Shown: positions 1 through 13,120 of the stretch, piece by piece | Position numbering within the stretch: the stretch's first letter is position 1 | Layout of the letters: each line of letters opens with the position of its first letter | Origin: Syngnathus acus | Lineage: Eukaryota; Chordata; Actinopteri; Syngnathiformes; Syngnathidae | Direction of reading: 5' to 3' | Length of the DNA stretch: 64,000 nt | NCBI RefSeq assembly: GCF_901709675.1 | Contig: NC_051087.1 | Coordinates: 9,574,884 to 9,638,883, forward strand | Program-made: the position numbers and the translations under genes | Notes under the pieces: model-generated | Databases searched by the model: none | What the model was told of the DNA's origin: nothing | The model's input: the letters and a program-made list of their open reading frames with translations, nothing else

Positions 1-310
1 GTTCGATTCCACCTCCGGCCCTCCCTGTGTGGAGTTTGCATGTTCTCCCCGTGTCCGCGTGGGTTTTCTCCGGGCCCTCCGGTTTCCTCCCACATCCCCA
101 AAAACATGCTTGGTAGGCTGATTGAGCGCTCCAAATTGCCCCTACGTGTGAGTGCATGTGCGGATGGTTGTTCGTCTCTGTGTGCCCTGCGATTGGCTGG
201 CAACCGGTTCAGGGTGTCCCCCGCCTACTGCCCGATGACAGCTGGGATAGGCTCCAGCAAGCCCGCGACCCCCGTGGGGATACAGCGGTACAGAAAATGG
301 ATGGATGGAT
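1..310 (+). mobile_element. 3' tail of a fish non-LTR (LINE-type) repeat
   Basis: The stretch has the layout of a very common teleost interspersed repeat: a segment about a header and first column, then a segment resembling a 'tgggataggctccagc' core (about 241-258), then 'gcggtacagaaaatgg' and a short ATGG-type tail at 290-310. The tail of tandem GGAT units is typical of L2-like LINE 3' ends. It begins at base 1, so it is probably cut by the window edge. The short frames on both strands are by-products of this repeat. The family name is from memory and uncertain; relatives occur at 12555-12605, 19710-19745, 22735-22980 and 42880-42955. Confidence 0.7.
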
Positions 311-3300
311 AGTGCTCGATGGGTGATAAGCACAGTAGGAAAGTAAGAACAAGTTTTCAGGAGTTTCCAAAAAGTACATGTGTCAAAATCTCCCCGACAC
401 CTATTGACACAAATGAGTTTTGAGTATTGAGTTTATAGGGGGGGGGAAATAGAACTAATGATAATGTGTCGACCGGTGTTTGTGTGTTGTCTTCTCAGGG
501 GCCCTCAACATGCTTGGAGCCCCTATAAAGTCTCACCATTTCTCTTCAGATCGACATCCCGAAATACACCTAAAGGTAACACATTTCTATATATTTTTCA
601 ATTTCTTACATCAAACCACCTTTATAATATCAGAGGGCCTCACGTCACTTAAAAAAAGAAGTATTAGAAGAAAGCCAAACATTTACCAATCGTCTTGGTT
701 ATGTCATTGTATTTCAACCACTGTTCATGTATCATTAGCTGATTGACTCGGAGAAATAACTTGGGGGTCACTGACCCTTGGCATTTGAAGTTGAACTTTA
801 AGTCCCTTGAAAGCGATTTCAGTGTTTTGCATGAAATTATACTAAAAAGGTTATGTGCTGAAAACATGTGCAAAGACTGAAAACAATTTAGGACTGAACT
901 GTTCAGGCACTTCACCATTTCAGTTGTCCACATTTTTGGCATTAGTCAGCCCAACCAACATGACTGTCACTTGTGCTTTAGTACTGGTGCTTCTCATAAA
1001 ATAATTGTTCCTTGGCATAATGATGATTTTTTTTACTGTTTTTTAATTAATTGCACATTTTTAAGTTCACTATTGACCCAGAGGCTTTGAACAATTCTTT
1101 GCCCTCACACACAGGCTTATTTATGTACAGAGAGCTGGAGCACAACCCGGACACCTCATACATTCAATTTTGTCGCTGCCGTTGAGTGCTGCGGTGATTC
1201 ATGTTGACACCTACGAGGGCCAAGGAATAAAGGAGGAAAAGCAGAAAACTACAGAGGAGCACATAGATGCATTTCCACAGTATACGTTGCAAACCTAGTT
1301 TTTCAAAAAGGACCACATACTGCGAAAGACTAACACAATGTTGGATCATTACAACTAGTATAATTAAAACATTTTAAAAAACATTAGAAAGGAATAATAG
1401 TTTAAAAAAAACATGGAACGTACTCCATTTATTGTTTAGAAAATTTGTATTCAACAATAATACATTTGCAGTACTGCCATGTGAAATTCAGTTCAACAAT
1501 CTTATATCTTATTTTACAGGCTCTTGGTCATATCATAATACCATAATTTAATAAATCTGAGTTGTGTATTAACAATCACACATACGAAACCTGATCTACA
1601 CATTGTAAAACCAGATTGCCCTCATTTTAAATTTTGAACCACCAGAATCCACATAATGGTTAATCGTCATCTCCCATACAAAAGTACAACAAATTCTTGT
1701 TTTATATGCACCCTTATATAACAACTCACCATAAAAATATCAAGTATGCACATAGGAGCCGCAGTAGTAGTGGCAGAAAACCGCAGCGTATAAACTTGGA
1801 AGGCTAGTGCAAGCAAGTCAGTGCTTGATATGTTGATTTCAATTCCAAAAGTTTCAGTCAAGAAAGGACAAAACACTTTCTCCTTGTGACTTTAACTCCC
1901 GCAAACAACCCCCACTGCTAATGCGGCGACTTAATGAAATGAACCGGAAATAACATTTCTCAGAGTCTTGGGCAAGGTCTTCCATGCTGGAAGCTTGGTG
2001 ACCTGGAAGCGGCCTGTAGGTGTAGTGAGTCAGGTACGGCTGATCGTCACGGCAACAAGCCGGCTGTCCCCGCGAGGTGAGAACAAGTCAGTCCAACACA
2101 CGGCCAGTGTATGAAGTCACACTCTTAGTCACTTCTTCAAGTGGGCCTGGGTTGTTTGATTTAACGCTAACAAGACGACATTGTCACTCGTCCCTTCCTC
2201 TTAACGTGCTCTCCTCCCCCTCCCAAATCACATCTATCCCCCCCATCTTTGTTATTTGGCCGCCTGTGGGAAATGGAGCGCCCTTGTGCATGTAATCGCT
2301 TTAATGAAGGCCCGTTTAATCAGCATATTTGCGGTCTGTAGCTCGCAGATAGTGCCAAGGAGCCTTGCAGCCATGAGAGACCTTTAGCACAAGACGGGGC
2401 CGATTGCTGGGGCCAAATGAGTGTGGCGGGAAAAGGCAGTCGGATCCAGCGCTTCCCTCGGGCTGACACATCGCATATGGAGCTGTCCTTCCTAATTTCA
2501 CTCCATCTTCTCGGATGCTTAAACTCCCTGTCACTGTGCCAGTATGTGGAAAAAAGGCAAATGGTGGGGAAGGGGAGCGTTTTATGCTGCTTATGTACTT
2601 GTTTCTTATTAAGTGAGGTGGTTTTTTTAAATGGGGAAAATATGATCCCATGGTTGACTTTGAAGAGAGGCTGCGTGACACCATTCTGTCATAGTCGTTG
2701 GGGAGTGTCACCCTGTTTTTTACCAAATATGTTGCAACAATGAAGTTGAGAAATTCGGATACATTCACGTCGACCATACAGTGTTCCCGATTTTATCATT
2801 TTAGCATTCATTAGTATGGCAGACATAACATAAAAGGTCATATTGGAAGTTACTGCAGTTTGTTATTCCCAAAATTGAATATGTACAAAATTTACACTGA
2901 CATAAATCCCACTTAGAATTCCCTAAACTGTATTTTAGCAGCATGTGCAGTCATGACAGACATCCAATTTTCAAAAATAGCCATTACAAAGAGATAAAAT
3001 ACTGATCTGCTTTTAGATTTATATCACCGATAGTTTAAAAATAATTCCCAGTCATTCATTTCTGGTAACTACAAACAAAAGCAATGTACTGATATGACCT
3101 CGCTAAGGAAGTGGTTGAGTGTGCATAAACTCTTCTTTAAAGTTGAGGCCCAGACAGGTTATAGACAGGCAAGCATGATAGTAACGTGACAGAGGTGAGT
3201 AAGCCAAACACTCCCATTTCTACAGACACTTCACTTACAGGATACGTCATAACATGAATGTTGATATACTGTAAGTGACTTAACGCTTACTCACGAGAAG

Positions 3301-3853
3301 ATGACATCACCCTCTATGCATTATCAATTGGTGTTTTTCAATCATATATTTACATCTCTTGTGGGGTTTTTTTGGTACTACTTTCTATTGTGGTTTTTGT
3401 TGTTTGATCATCATTCATGTCAGTGGCCACAATATTTTTGGAACACAAAAAACACGTTTGTATTTTTTAGTGAGTCTTTTTCCTTTCACTTATATGTTCA
3501 CCTATCAGTTTTTGTTACAATAGCAATAAAACAAAAGACCATTGTGTGTTCTAAAATATATATATTTTTTATTTTCCCCAAATTATTGAAAAATGACTCG
3601 GACAATTATACTTTGTGACACACCATATATTTTTTAATTACTAAAAAGAGCTACAAGGAGTAGTTTTGATAGTTCCCACAGATATGCTAAGATTGTGAAC
3701 TGAGTAACGAAAAATACACAATACTAATGATTAGCAACTGAAAGAATTTACCTACTTGTACGTGTTGTTTCCAAATTAGTTGGGGAATTTTGAAATGGTT
3801 GATGGCTTTTAGACTAGCACAAGACAACGCATTTGTCACCAATCCTTCTTTAT
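311..3853. other. No assignable gene; unique AT-rich sequence
   Basis: No frame here resembles a protein I recognise. Two spots are less random than the rest: a splice-flanked stretch at about 496-573 (pyrimidine tract and AG before it, AGGTAAC after it) and a GC-richer island at 1940-2075 that is open on both strands. Neither can be tied to a gene. The remainder is AT-rich sequence with short homopolymers. Confidence 0.5.
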
Positions 3854-3915
3854 GAATAGAATAGAATAGATCTTTATTGTCATTGTCACACATGTACAAT
3901 GCCGACAACGACAAG
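3854..3915 (-). mobile_element. Short non-LTR retroelement 3'-end fragment
   Basis: Three GAATA units at 3854-3869 are followed by 'gatctttattgtcattgtc', a sequence met very often in fish genomes as the reverse complement of a retroelement 3' end with a (TATTC)n tail. Only about 60 bp can be recognised, so this is a truncated copy. The element family is not identified with certainty. Confidence 0.55.
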
Positions 3916-6900
3916 TAAATCTTTAAAATGACACTTGCTGGGCGATATCTTGCTTTATGGTTCACTTTCCTCCATGTTGTTGCTGTCCTTTTTTCACCAC
4001 TCACTAAGACTATAAGATGAAACGTCCTTTGTCCATCAGTATTATAGATCACTAAAATAGAAACATGACAGTATATACTGTAAGCTTTCATCTCAGTTTC
4101 TGAAGAGCATTTTGTTTCTGGGGGGAATGAGGTGAGGTGAGGTGCGCCTCAGGCCTGCTGCCAGGAAGTTCCTCTTTGCTTGAAAATAAGAGAAGTGAAT
4201 GTAAGTCCAGGGTGGGGAGGACTTTGGTACACCGCATTTTCATTTCCCCAATAAGCTGAAGTCAGCGTTGGGGCAGATGTGGCATTAAGAGGTCAACAGC
4301 AGGCTCCAAAAAAGAGCTCAGAAAGCAGCAAAAGATCGAATATGTACATTGGATTCACTTCTCTTAAGACTTCTGACCTGTAGTCTTAAAAAAATGGAGA
4401 CTGTTTTAATATCAGATCATTCTTTCTGTCTACTAATAATATGCTGACATTCAAATTATGTGTTTGATGTAGTGTTGTCCTCTAATTGTAAAATTAAGTT
4501 TAACTAAACGTTTTAGCAAAAATGCGCTCCAAATGTCAAACATGTAAGTTTGAACTGTGATGTGGGATGTCACACATAGGTCATAATATTGCGCAACACT
4601 TCACCTCCTCCCACAAGCATGTTTTGATGTTTCTGCTGCTAGGTAAAAAAAACAAATGCCACTGGCAGTGGTAGCAGAGGAGGAGCAAATGATGAGCAGC
4701 ATTTTTTAAATAATTTGTTTGGCTTTGCTTATGTGCCAATCCATCAAAGATATGTCTTCACATGAAAGCGGTCCATGACACAATAAAGATTTAGGAGTCC
4801 GAGACAATCCTGTACAGTTTGTAATTTTTTGTGATGTCAGCTGCGCAATGTTCAAACTTGTCTATTTATTTGTGTTTTAATATTCAATCTGTTATAGGAA
4901 CATTATCAAACAAACAAGTTGACCGCTATCCTGGATAACTTAAATGGTTATAAAATATAACCATTAAAGTTTGGATTTGGAGAAAAAGGACAACCGTTAA
5001 ATTGTTTTTAAATCCATAAAACATGTCAAATCCACAATAATTCTATGTACAGTACAAGAGTTGAATATGGACAGTGGGTGAACAAAATTTGCTATTGCTG
5101 TGATTCACATCCACATTCATGTGATGGCTCAGTAATGTGCGATGAGAGATCATCTTAATCATCCAATTTTACTTAATGGGTCTAAAAATGATTATGTAAG
5201 ATCTCCATGTCTGATTTCGTGATTATCACTCTAAATATGTGCCTTGGCTCAAGAAAGGTTGGCATAAAGTTTTATCTCAAATCAAAATACTTATATAATT
5301 TTCAAGAATGCAAAATATTTTTCAATGCACAGGCGCATTTCATTACCACCCATGAAGGTTTCCTTGAAAAAGATCTTTACACAGGCTAACCTTGTGTGAA
5401 GGTCTAAACCTCATGCTTGACATATCTGCGTTTTCTTTCCACAACTAAACTGAACTCTCCTGCAAGAGCAATTTAACTGATACTGGTTTATCTCAAGATT
5501 CTAGTGCAGTTCAATAAAACAATATTCTAAAATTCTTTTAGAAAGATAAAATGTTCCATTTTAATTATGATGGAAATATTCCTTGGCAATTAATATGAAG
5601 AAACAACAAAATATATGAATTCATGACTTCACATGCTGTAATTCAGATTCATGCCGTAATCTCAACTGGGATTTTTACACCATACAATATTTTCGATCAC
5701 ATTTTATGGAACAAATAAATAATAGACACCATACATGTACAAATGTAATAATCACCCCCCAAAATATCTATTTCTGAAGCATGTAGCATAAGTTACAGTT
5801 TGTCCACGGATTTCATGAACCCCCCCGAAAAGTGTACAAGTTTAACTCACCACACAATTCCTCCACTGGCTTCTTTGCCTTAATTTTGAAATGTTTTATT
5901 GATGCTTAACAGAAAATGGCCACCCTCTGCAACCCAAACTGTCAAAAACCATTCATTATAATATGTTCATTATTGTGAGTGGAGGGTCATAATGTTGCCC
6001 CAAGTATATTGACTTGCAGCTCTCCACTGCAAACTGCAACCACAATAATAAACATGACGTTTGTGCAAGTCATCAAAAGTAAGCTCAATTGTGCTTGTCT
6101 TGAGTTCCACTGTACTAAAAGTACGTTTAAATTGAGATCTCAACCACCCGAGGATTCTAATGAGAAAACACTTCACACAAGAGTCGGTGGATGATTTGAC
6201 CTTTTTTTTAGTCTTTGGTTGTGTAACGAGAAGTTGTGATGTTTGAGTCGACACAATTTCCCAGCAGTGCGCTTGTCAGTACAGTACATGGCCGTGGTCA
6301 TGAGGAAGATGCTTTCACAAGTTGCCTTATCTCAAACACGTTCCCTGCTGCGTATTCACGCCGGTAAATGTGAGGCCTTTCCATCTATATCAGTACAAAC
6401 TATCAACTTGTGTGCATCCCCTCTTTGTGCGTCCTTGCCTGCAAATGAGGACACCTGCGTTAAGGAGACATATTTACGAAAGAGCCGCAAATCAGATAGG
6501 GGAAGGACGTTGCGGTCGGTTGATGGCGAGATCAAATGTTGTGAGTGGGGTTGAAACTGTGTGGGCGCACTCTGATGTTTGTCTCTGTCGGCGCCACCGG
6601 CCGCCATTACTGCTTGGAAGGAAGGGAATGCGGACACTAAACAATAAAAGGAGTAAGATCATTTGACATAAAAGCTTATTATTGAGTGAATGATGTCATT
6701 GTTTTTGTTTTCATCCTTTTTCAAGTTTGGCTTTCCTCAGTATTAAATTGCCTCCAGTATGACAGTCATAACGTCAACTTACACACCTACATAATTAGTC
6801 AAACTATCCCCTAAACTTTCACCAACAGTCAGGCTTATTTCTTTAGATCTCATTGTTGTCTTTCACTTCAGTGTTGAGTTGACGCCACTCTACTTCTATT

Positions 6901-9376
6901 ACCAGAAATGTCTCTCTGAGGAATTACAGTAACTTTTTAGACTGGATACGGTATAGAATTACACCAACTCCAAACAAGCTGAATCAATTCTATTTCAAAT
7001 GTAAATGTAAGACTAAATTCTTTACAAGAAGGCAAATCAATGCACCTTTTCTATATTTTCAGAGCTTAGTGGAATATAGCTTTTGAAACTGTTTCCCACA
7101 CATATTTGTGTGTCTTTTCGAAGGAGACGTCAATAAATTGTGCAGAAAAGGCTTGTCAGTGACATGACCTGCTCTAACCCTAAGCCATGCACGCCTTGTG
7201 AGATTCTTGAGTTGAATTCTTTCATGAAAAACATTTGATGTCATTAGGCGTGTTTGATATGAATAGAGTGAGGGCGAGGTTGTCATTAAGAGCCACATTA
7301 GTCTTAATGTCTCCAAACGTCCTGTTCAGACACGAACGGGACATTTTCAATTGCCGAGAACTGCGATTAACAATCGTTTTGAAAAAGTACGATCATTTCA
7401 ACAGCTTGATGGCAGCAAGAGAAGTACAGCATGTAGAGTTCCAAATTCATGCCAGTTCCTTGTCAATCGTTTTGTGTGTGCACCATGTAGAGTAAACCAA
7501 TGAAGCAAATGATAACTGCTGTAGTTCTCGTTAGCTACCTTGTAAGTTACAATAGTTGGATCAACTTGTGATTCATCCACGTGCATCGGATAGTCACCGG
7601 ATGCATCACCCTCGACAAATTAAGGCCTTTCCTCATTATAAAATGTGCTTTCATAACAATGCTGCTTTCGTCTTATGATGCTCCTTGATGAATGTTGTTA
7701 TTCAGTTAGAAAGCCTGTTTGGTTTCCTTTTAAACAAAGCCCCATTTATAGGGAACATGCATTTGTGGGATTAACCTTACTGGTTAGGATTTAGGTTGCT
7801 CATACGCCTGTGCCAAGTCATTTATTGATTTCTTGAGAAGCTGGATGAATAAAGTTTTCAAGGCTGTGAAAATGATACATGGGGCACATTGATCGGCGTA
7901 TACGCTTCGGGCGGCCTCCTTGCGTGCTGTTATTTGTCAGGTAGCGGTCGAGACAGGCGTGACTGGGAGAGGCCCTGCCACACTTTCATCAGCACGCAAC
8001 GCATTGTAGTGTGACCACTAATATATGGAGACGGAGAGCAAAAGCTTTTGAGTCAGTTAACCACAGTCGACTCAATTCTGTCTGGCAGTGAAACGGTTAA
8101 ACTTTTTCTTTTCCTCCTCCTGGCTGGTTGGTGGAGTCCTGTGGCCAAAAATGAGGTGGAAGTTGTTAATGCTGAACTAGATACTTAACGTCAGCACGAC
8201 TTCTTTTGATCCTTTACACTCACCTTATCTAGTATCTCTTAAACCTTCATTTTCCTCTGTTTACACTTCTGTATTTTGTCTTTCTTTCAACACCTTGTTG
8301 GTGTGTACATTAAAAAAACATTTTCATGTAAATGCCGAAGATGGTAGTCTATGGAAATGGCACTATGTGTTCATAAAATATATATTCATTCAGAGATTAG
8401 TTTCTAAATATATTATGCAGCGTAATTGTGACATGCAATTAGCTTGCTAGCGACGTATGCCTGCACAGAAACAATTCTTCAAATAGTGCTATGGTGAGGC
8501 TGCTCTAGAGCGCCTTGTAGTCAGTCAGCCATGAGTGCACACGCGTCTCGTTGAGAAAAGCGGAAGTTCCAGGAGGGGAAAATGGTAGTGGTGGGGGGGA
8601 ACAAGTCTGACTTGACAGGGAGCACATGGATGGAGGCTTTGGACTGGCGTGGCCACTTTACACTGTCTCGTTGTCATTGAGTGGAAAACCACTGGGAGCT
8701 ATAAGCAAATACATTTCCGCCGCTCAAATATGTAGTTATGTTTAAGCATAAGACAGATGGTAGATGAAGTAGCATCTATTTTTTAGTAAAGGTATCTCAT
8801 TAAGCGGGGCGTGGTTTCAGCACATTGAGCAAACACGCCCGCAACATCTGAGAGGGCTTTATTTTTCACCACTTTGCAATTATTTTAATCATTCAGTCTT
8901 TTCACAGGCACGTTAGCAACACGTCACTGCTAAAACCACAAAACAGGCCTCAGTGTCTAGCATTTGTTCTGCTTAAGAAAATGATTTTTTTGAGCTCCTT
9001 TCCATCCCAGCATGACGACCTGAAATGGAATAAGACGTTCGGCACATGCTGTGCAGAAGTAATTCACCTGCTTGGATCACAAATGGTTTAAAAACAACAA
9101 ATTCAATCAGCCATAAAAGGCCAAACCTGCTCTGCCATTGTCAAGCAGCCCCCATTCCTCATAACCTGTTCTCACTTCATTCAGCACATGTAAGAGTGAA
9201 GCATCACATGTGCATAATGATGATTACTACGATTCTAGTGCTTAAAAATAAGCGCTCATTCATGAGATAGCCGACTGAAACACGTCGAGTCACTAACCTC
9301 ACATCCTGTACTACAGATTGCAGGAAACGTGCAGTTTCCTGCCACCAATAGTTTGTGTGAACCATGAACGTATTGG
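3916..9376. other. No assignable gene
   Basis: Read on both strands, this stretch shows only short chance frames and no domain I recognise. The sequence is AT-rich, with a few GC-richer patches near 6560-6620 and 7890-8000. No tandem repeat longer than a few units was seen. Confidence 0.5.
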
Positions 9377-9396
9377 GTGTGTGTGTGTGTGTGTGT
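9377..9396. repeat. (GT)10 microsatellite
   Basis: Ten uninterrupted GT units, directly readable. The minus-strand reading frames of HTHT type across it are artefacts. Confidence 0.95.
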
Positions 9397-10750
9397 CTGA
9401 GGATACTTGATTCTCCATCTTTGTGAGCAATAGGGCCGCTTTTTAAAAGTGAGATTATGTGGAATTGCAAGAACAAAAATAATGAGAAATTGGGTGAAAT
9501 ATATATTCTCAGATAGCAAACCAAAAACACGATTAAAACTTCAATGACCAAATAAAGTCATTATGAGTAGAAGAGCCCCACTTAACGCTCAAAATGTAAT
9601 ATTGTAGTTGGTTAGCCACAATTCATTAATTAATCAGCTCTCGGTTGATGTGTTTTTGCGAACACTTGATTTGTTGTATAAGTCAAATTATGCCAAAATA
9701 GTCAATTAATGCCAACATATTGTGTGGAATAGAAGACGTCATGCAAATATGACAAACGTGACAAATTTGTCAGTATGCGTAAATCAATTCATTTTGCGCG
9801 TGCATACACACACACGCACAACACATAAACTGCCACCTCTGAAGCAGCCTATCAAAATGTTACGTGTGCGTGGAAAGCGAGGGAGCAAGCATTTGTGAAT
9901 CTTGGAATAGATGAAGTGACACTGACGCATATATTTGTTCACAAACAAAATGCCAGTGCTCTCCCCACTTTCACCAGCCCATTCTGTTACAACACACCCA
10001 TCTGTCCTCTTTGGATCTCTTTTCAACGTGTGTGTGTGGAAAATATGAGCCCTTGCCTGGATCAAACTCACAGATTGACTCCTAGTTATTAATCAGATAT
10101 TTGAAAGTCTCAAGAGTTCACATGTGCTGCGAGACTTTCTTCATTTGTGACATATTGTTGGTAAAACTGCTCATGAGCCATGTCTTGTAGTTATTTCCAC
10201 AGGCAGTAAAGTCCCGGGAGGGAGCAATGACATCATTTTATCGCTGATTAATGATTGTAGATGAGTGAGGAATGGGTTGAAAATTTGCCAAAATCCTCCC
10301 TTCATGTCTCTCCCTGGCATTGACAATGGAGTTTAATATGACAACAACTTGACATTTTATGTCCTCGGAATTTCAATCTCTCAACAGTAAATAGCCTCCG
10401 ATTTTGGTCGTGCTCCATTAAAGCAGACTGATTATTTACGTCTGCTTTTACTTTGGAAAAGAATCATCACAATTTCTGTATACATTCTGACATGTCGTGG
10501 ACCAAACCAGTAACTTATCTTTTTGTAGTATTATATGTTTTTTTGATAAGTGAAATATCTACAAAAATATGCTTACTCCAAAATTTCACATGTTCATTTA
10601 TTGGCCAGCTGATAATAGTGACTTTCAACTTTCTATGCAAAATATGTTTGAAACTGTTGTTATAATATAACAAGTGGCAACTGATAAAGTTTTGTCATCA
10701 TGGCAAGTGTCTCGTTTGTGTGTGAGACTTTGAGACAAGAGTTTATGTAT
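9397..10750. other. No assignable gene
   Basis: Nothing recognisable on either strand. Small CA-rich patches occur near 9806-9825. Confidence 0.5.
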
Positions 10751-10784
10751 GTGAGCGTGTGTGCGTGTGCGTGTGCGTGTGTGA
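10751..10784. repeat. GTGTGC-type minisatellite
   Basis: Imperfect tandem units built from GT and GC dinucleotides (alternating purine and pyrimidine) over about 34 bp. Confidence 0.85.
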
Positions 10785-11948
10785 CTCAATCTGAGTCATT
10801 GTTTTGCCTCCAGTACACGCTAGGGCAATAAAAATTAATTCATGTGAATATGTTTTTGTAGCGAGAGTTTCTGGGGGTGGCTCTAACCTTGTGTGAGGGT
10901 GCTTCCCACATTGCACGCTCTGCCTCGGTAGCCCCACAATATGATAACGATTGTATACATTACATAATTCATAATATGCAACACATTGAGGAGGTAGCAA
11001 TAAGATTTTTATTAAAGCTCATGCTGTCGAATAGGCATCCGATGCTTCTTAACTATTCAGTAAAAAATGTCAATTAAAATGTTCAATTAGACATTTATGA
11101 GACAGCACGGCAATGGATCGAAATGTAATGAAGTGTTGTTTTCCATTTATAACCGTTTGTTCCTATCTGGTCTGCTATAGAAAAAGCGCTTCAAAGCCAC
11201 CACAACAGAATATTAAAATGACATTATGTGGTGAGCGTAACTTGACAGATTGATGTAATAGTTGCATGGTCCACCTCCGGTATATTCCAGTGAGAGTCCG
11301 AGCACGGAGAAGCAGTATTGAGTGTGCACAAGAGCACGTATTATGGCCTTTGCGCCTTCAGTGAAGTCAATTAAGTTGTCAGCATGAAAGCGATTTGGAG
11401 CTCCGTCTGTGACTCAGGATGCTGCCTCGGAACTAGACGGAAAACTAGCATCATTTTCTTGGGTTTGCCTGTTTTTTGGGGGGGGTCTGTCTGGACTGGT
11501 GTGAAGTAAGAGCTAGACGGGAGACTGTTATTCCATAATGTTTCACAATTTGACTTCTTGTTGTGAAATAATTTGGCTATATACTTCTCTCGAATAGGAG
11601 AGTTTTTACTTTGTGACTTTCGAACGACAATAACAATTCATCTATTAATTTGGACAAATACAAGCGCTGTTGTTCAAGATGATGCTGAATTGCAGACGAT
11701 TGGTCACCGTTGTTTATTTAGAGTCTGCTCGAATGATAGACGTTTAATGGGGGGAGGAGGGCGACAACATCAACAACTTTTAACTAATCCCGAGAGGACT
11801 AAACGCACGGCATAGAGAGACCTTCAAAGACTGAACGTCTGCGACTCAAAAGAGCCCATTTCAAACTGCCCCGGTGACTCATCGCTCCTTCTCCCAGCTT
11901 TACGGGAAATGGAATGTGTTTCCAATTCTTCTGTTTTTTTAGAATTCC

Positions 11949-11985
11949 CCTTCTCCTCCTCCTCCTCCTTCTTCTTCTACTCCTT
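11949..11985. repeat. (TCC/TTC)n pyrimidine tract
   Basis: A low-complexity run of TCC then TTC triplets. On the minus strand it reads as a run of arginines and glycines in a short frame, an artefact of the repeat. Confidence 0.8.
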
Positions 11986-12554
11986 AGGTGGAGCAAAGGA
12001 AGGTCAGACAGCGGGTTAATGTTTGTCCGTCTGTGTGAATGTTGGTTTTCATGTGTCTGAAGTCTGTCGTCAAGACTGCTAGACTAAATGAACCCCAGGG
12101 AGGTTGAAAGGACAACTTGAACATATGTGTGTCTGAAACTTAAAATTAGTATAGTTAGTTGAGCTGAAACACAGACAGCTTGATCTTGTGTACGTTCTAC
12201 TTCTGTTATTTCCTATGGTTGAATTATAGAATACAAACATGTATGAGGTCTTAGTATGCTATTTAACCTATTTAGCCAAAACACAAGGGAACATATTTCC
12301 ATATTTCAAAATGTGCCTACCAGCAACTATCACACTAAATTAACATCTCATTAACTTAATCCATGATAGCCAAAAAATGTCAAGATACATGTTCCGAAGA
12401 AGGATAATGTTTTTGATCATACTGTATATTGGCCTCGGGCAGGGATTTGCTCATGTTTGAACCAGTTGCCAGGCAACCCGATCCCAATGACAAGGATTCA
12501 AGATTTAAAACTGTAATAAAAATCAATTAATGATGATAATAATGTTAAGTTTTT

Positions 12555-12605
12555 TTTTGGTGCCCCGTGATTGGTTGGCGACCAATCCAGGGTGAACTCT
12601 TACCC
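12555..12605 (+). mobile_element. Small relic of the LINE-tail repeat
   Basis: The segment 'gtgattggttggcgacca' followed by 'atccagggtg' matches the middle of the repeat at 1-310. Only about 50 bp remain. Confidence 0.5.
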
Positions 12606-13052
12606 AAAGTTGTCTCCAACTCACCAGGGACTGTAATGAGGACGTGGTAAAGCAGAAGTCTTGATGGATGAAGCTGAGCTACAGTGGGGCCAAGTAGTCC
12701 ATTGACGTGAAGAAAATAATAACAAACGGAACTGCAGACTTGTGATGCTGTGATGGAATTTCCCAACAGTAAGGCTTTGTCATTGTCATTCAACAAAATA
12801 TCTTAGCCAAGAGAGTGCACAATATATCAATCTTATCCTAGATAAGACACCCTAAACCTCAAGACAATATCATTTGGATCAGTTTAGAATAAATCGTTTT
12901 CTGATCAAACTGAAGAAATATATACATTTTAAATAAAATTATACTCACCTGAGATGGGGATTTTGTATCAACCTCCTGCCCTACTGTGCCTTTCTGTAAG
13001 ATGGTCATACAGTATGTAATGCTCTGAAAATGCCAAATAAATCATTTTACAG

Positions 13053-13120
13053 TTGGTTGGTTGGTTGGTTGGTTGGTTGGTTGGTTGGTTGGTTGGTTGG
13101 TTGGTTGGTTGGTTGGTTGG
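13053..13120. repeat. (TTGG)17 microsatellite
   Basis: Seventeen perfect TTGG units. The LVGW-repeat peptide that a plus-strand frame gives here is an artefact. Confidence 0.95.

Noticed and set aside
2316-2777. 153-codon minus-strand frame
   Set aside because: No domain recognised and the opposite strand is also open over much of it, as expected of a GC-richer non-coding patch.
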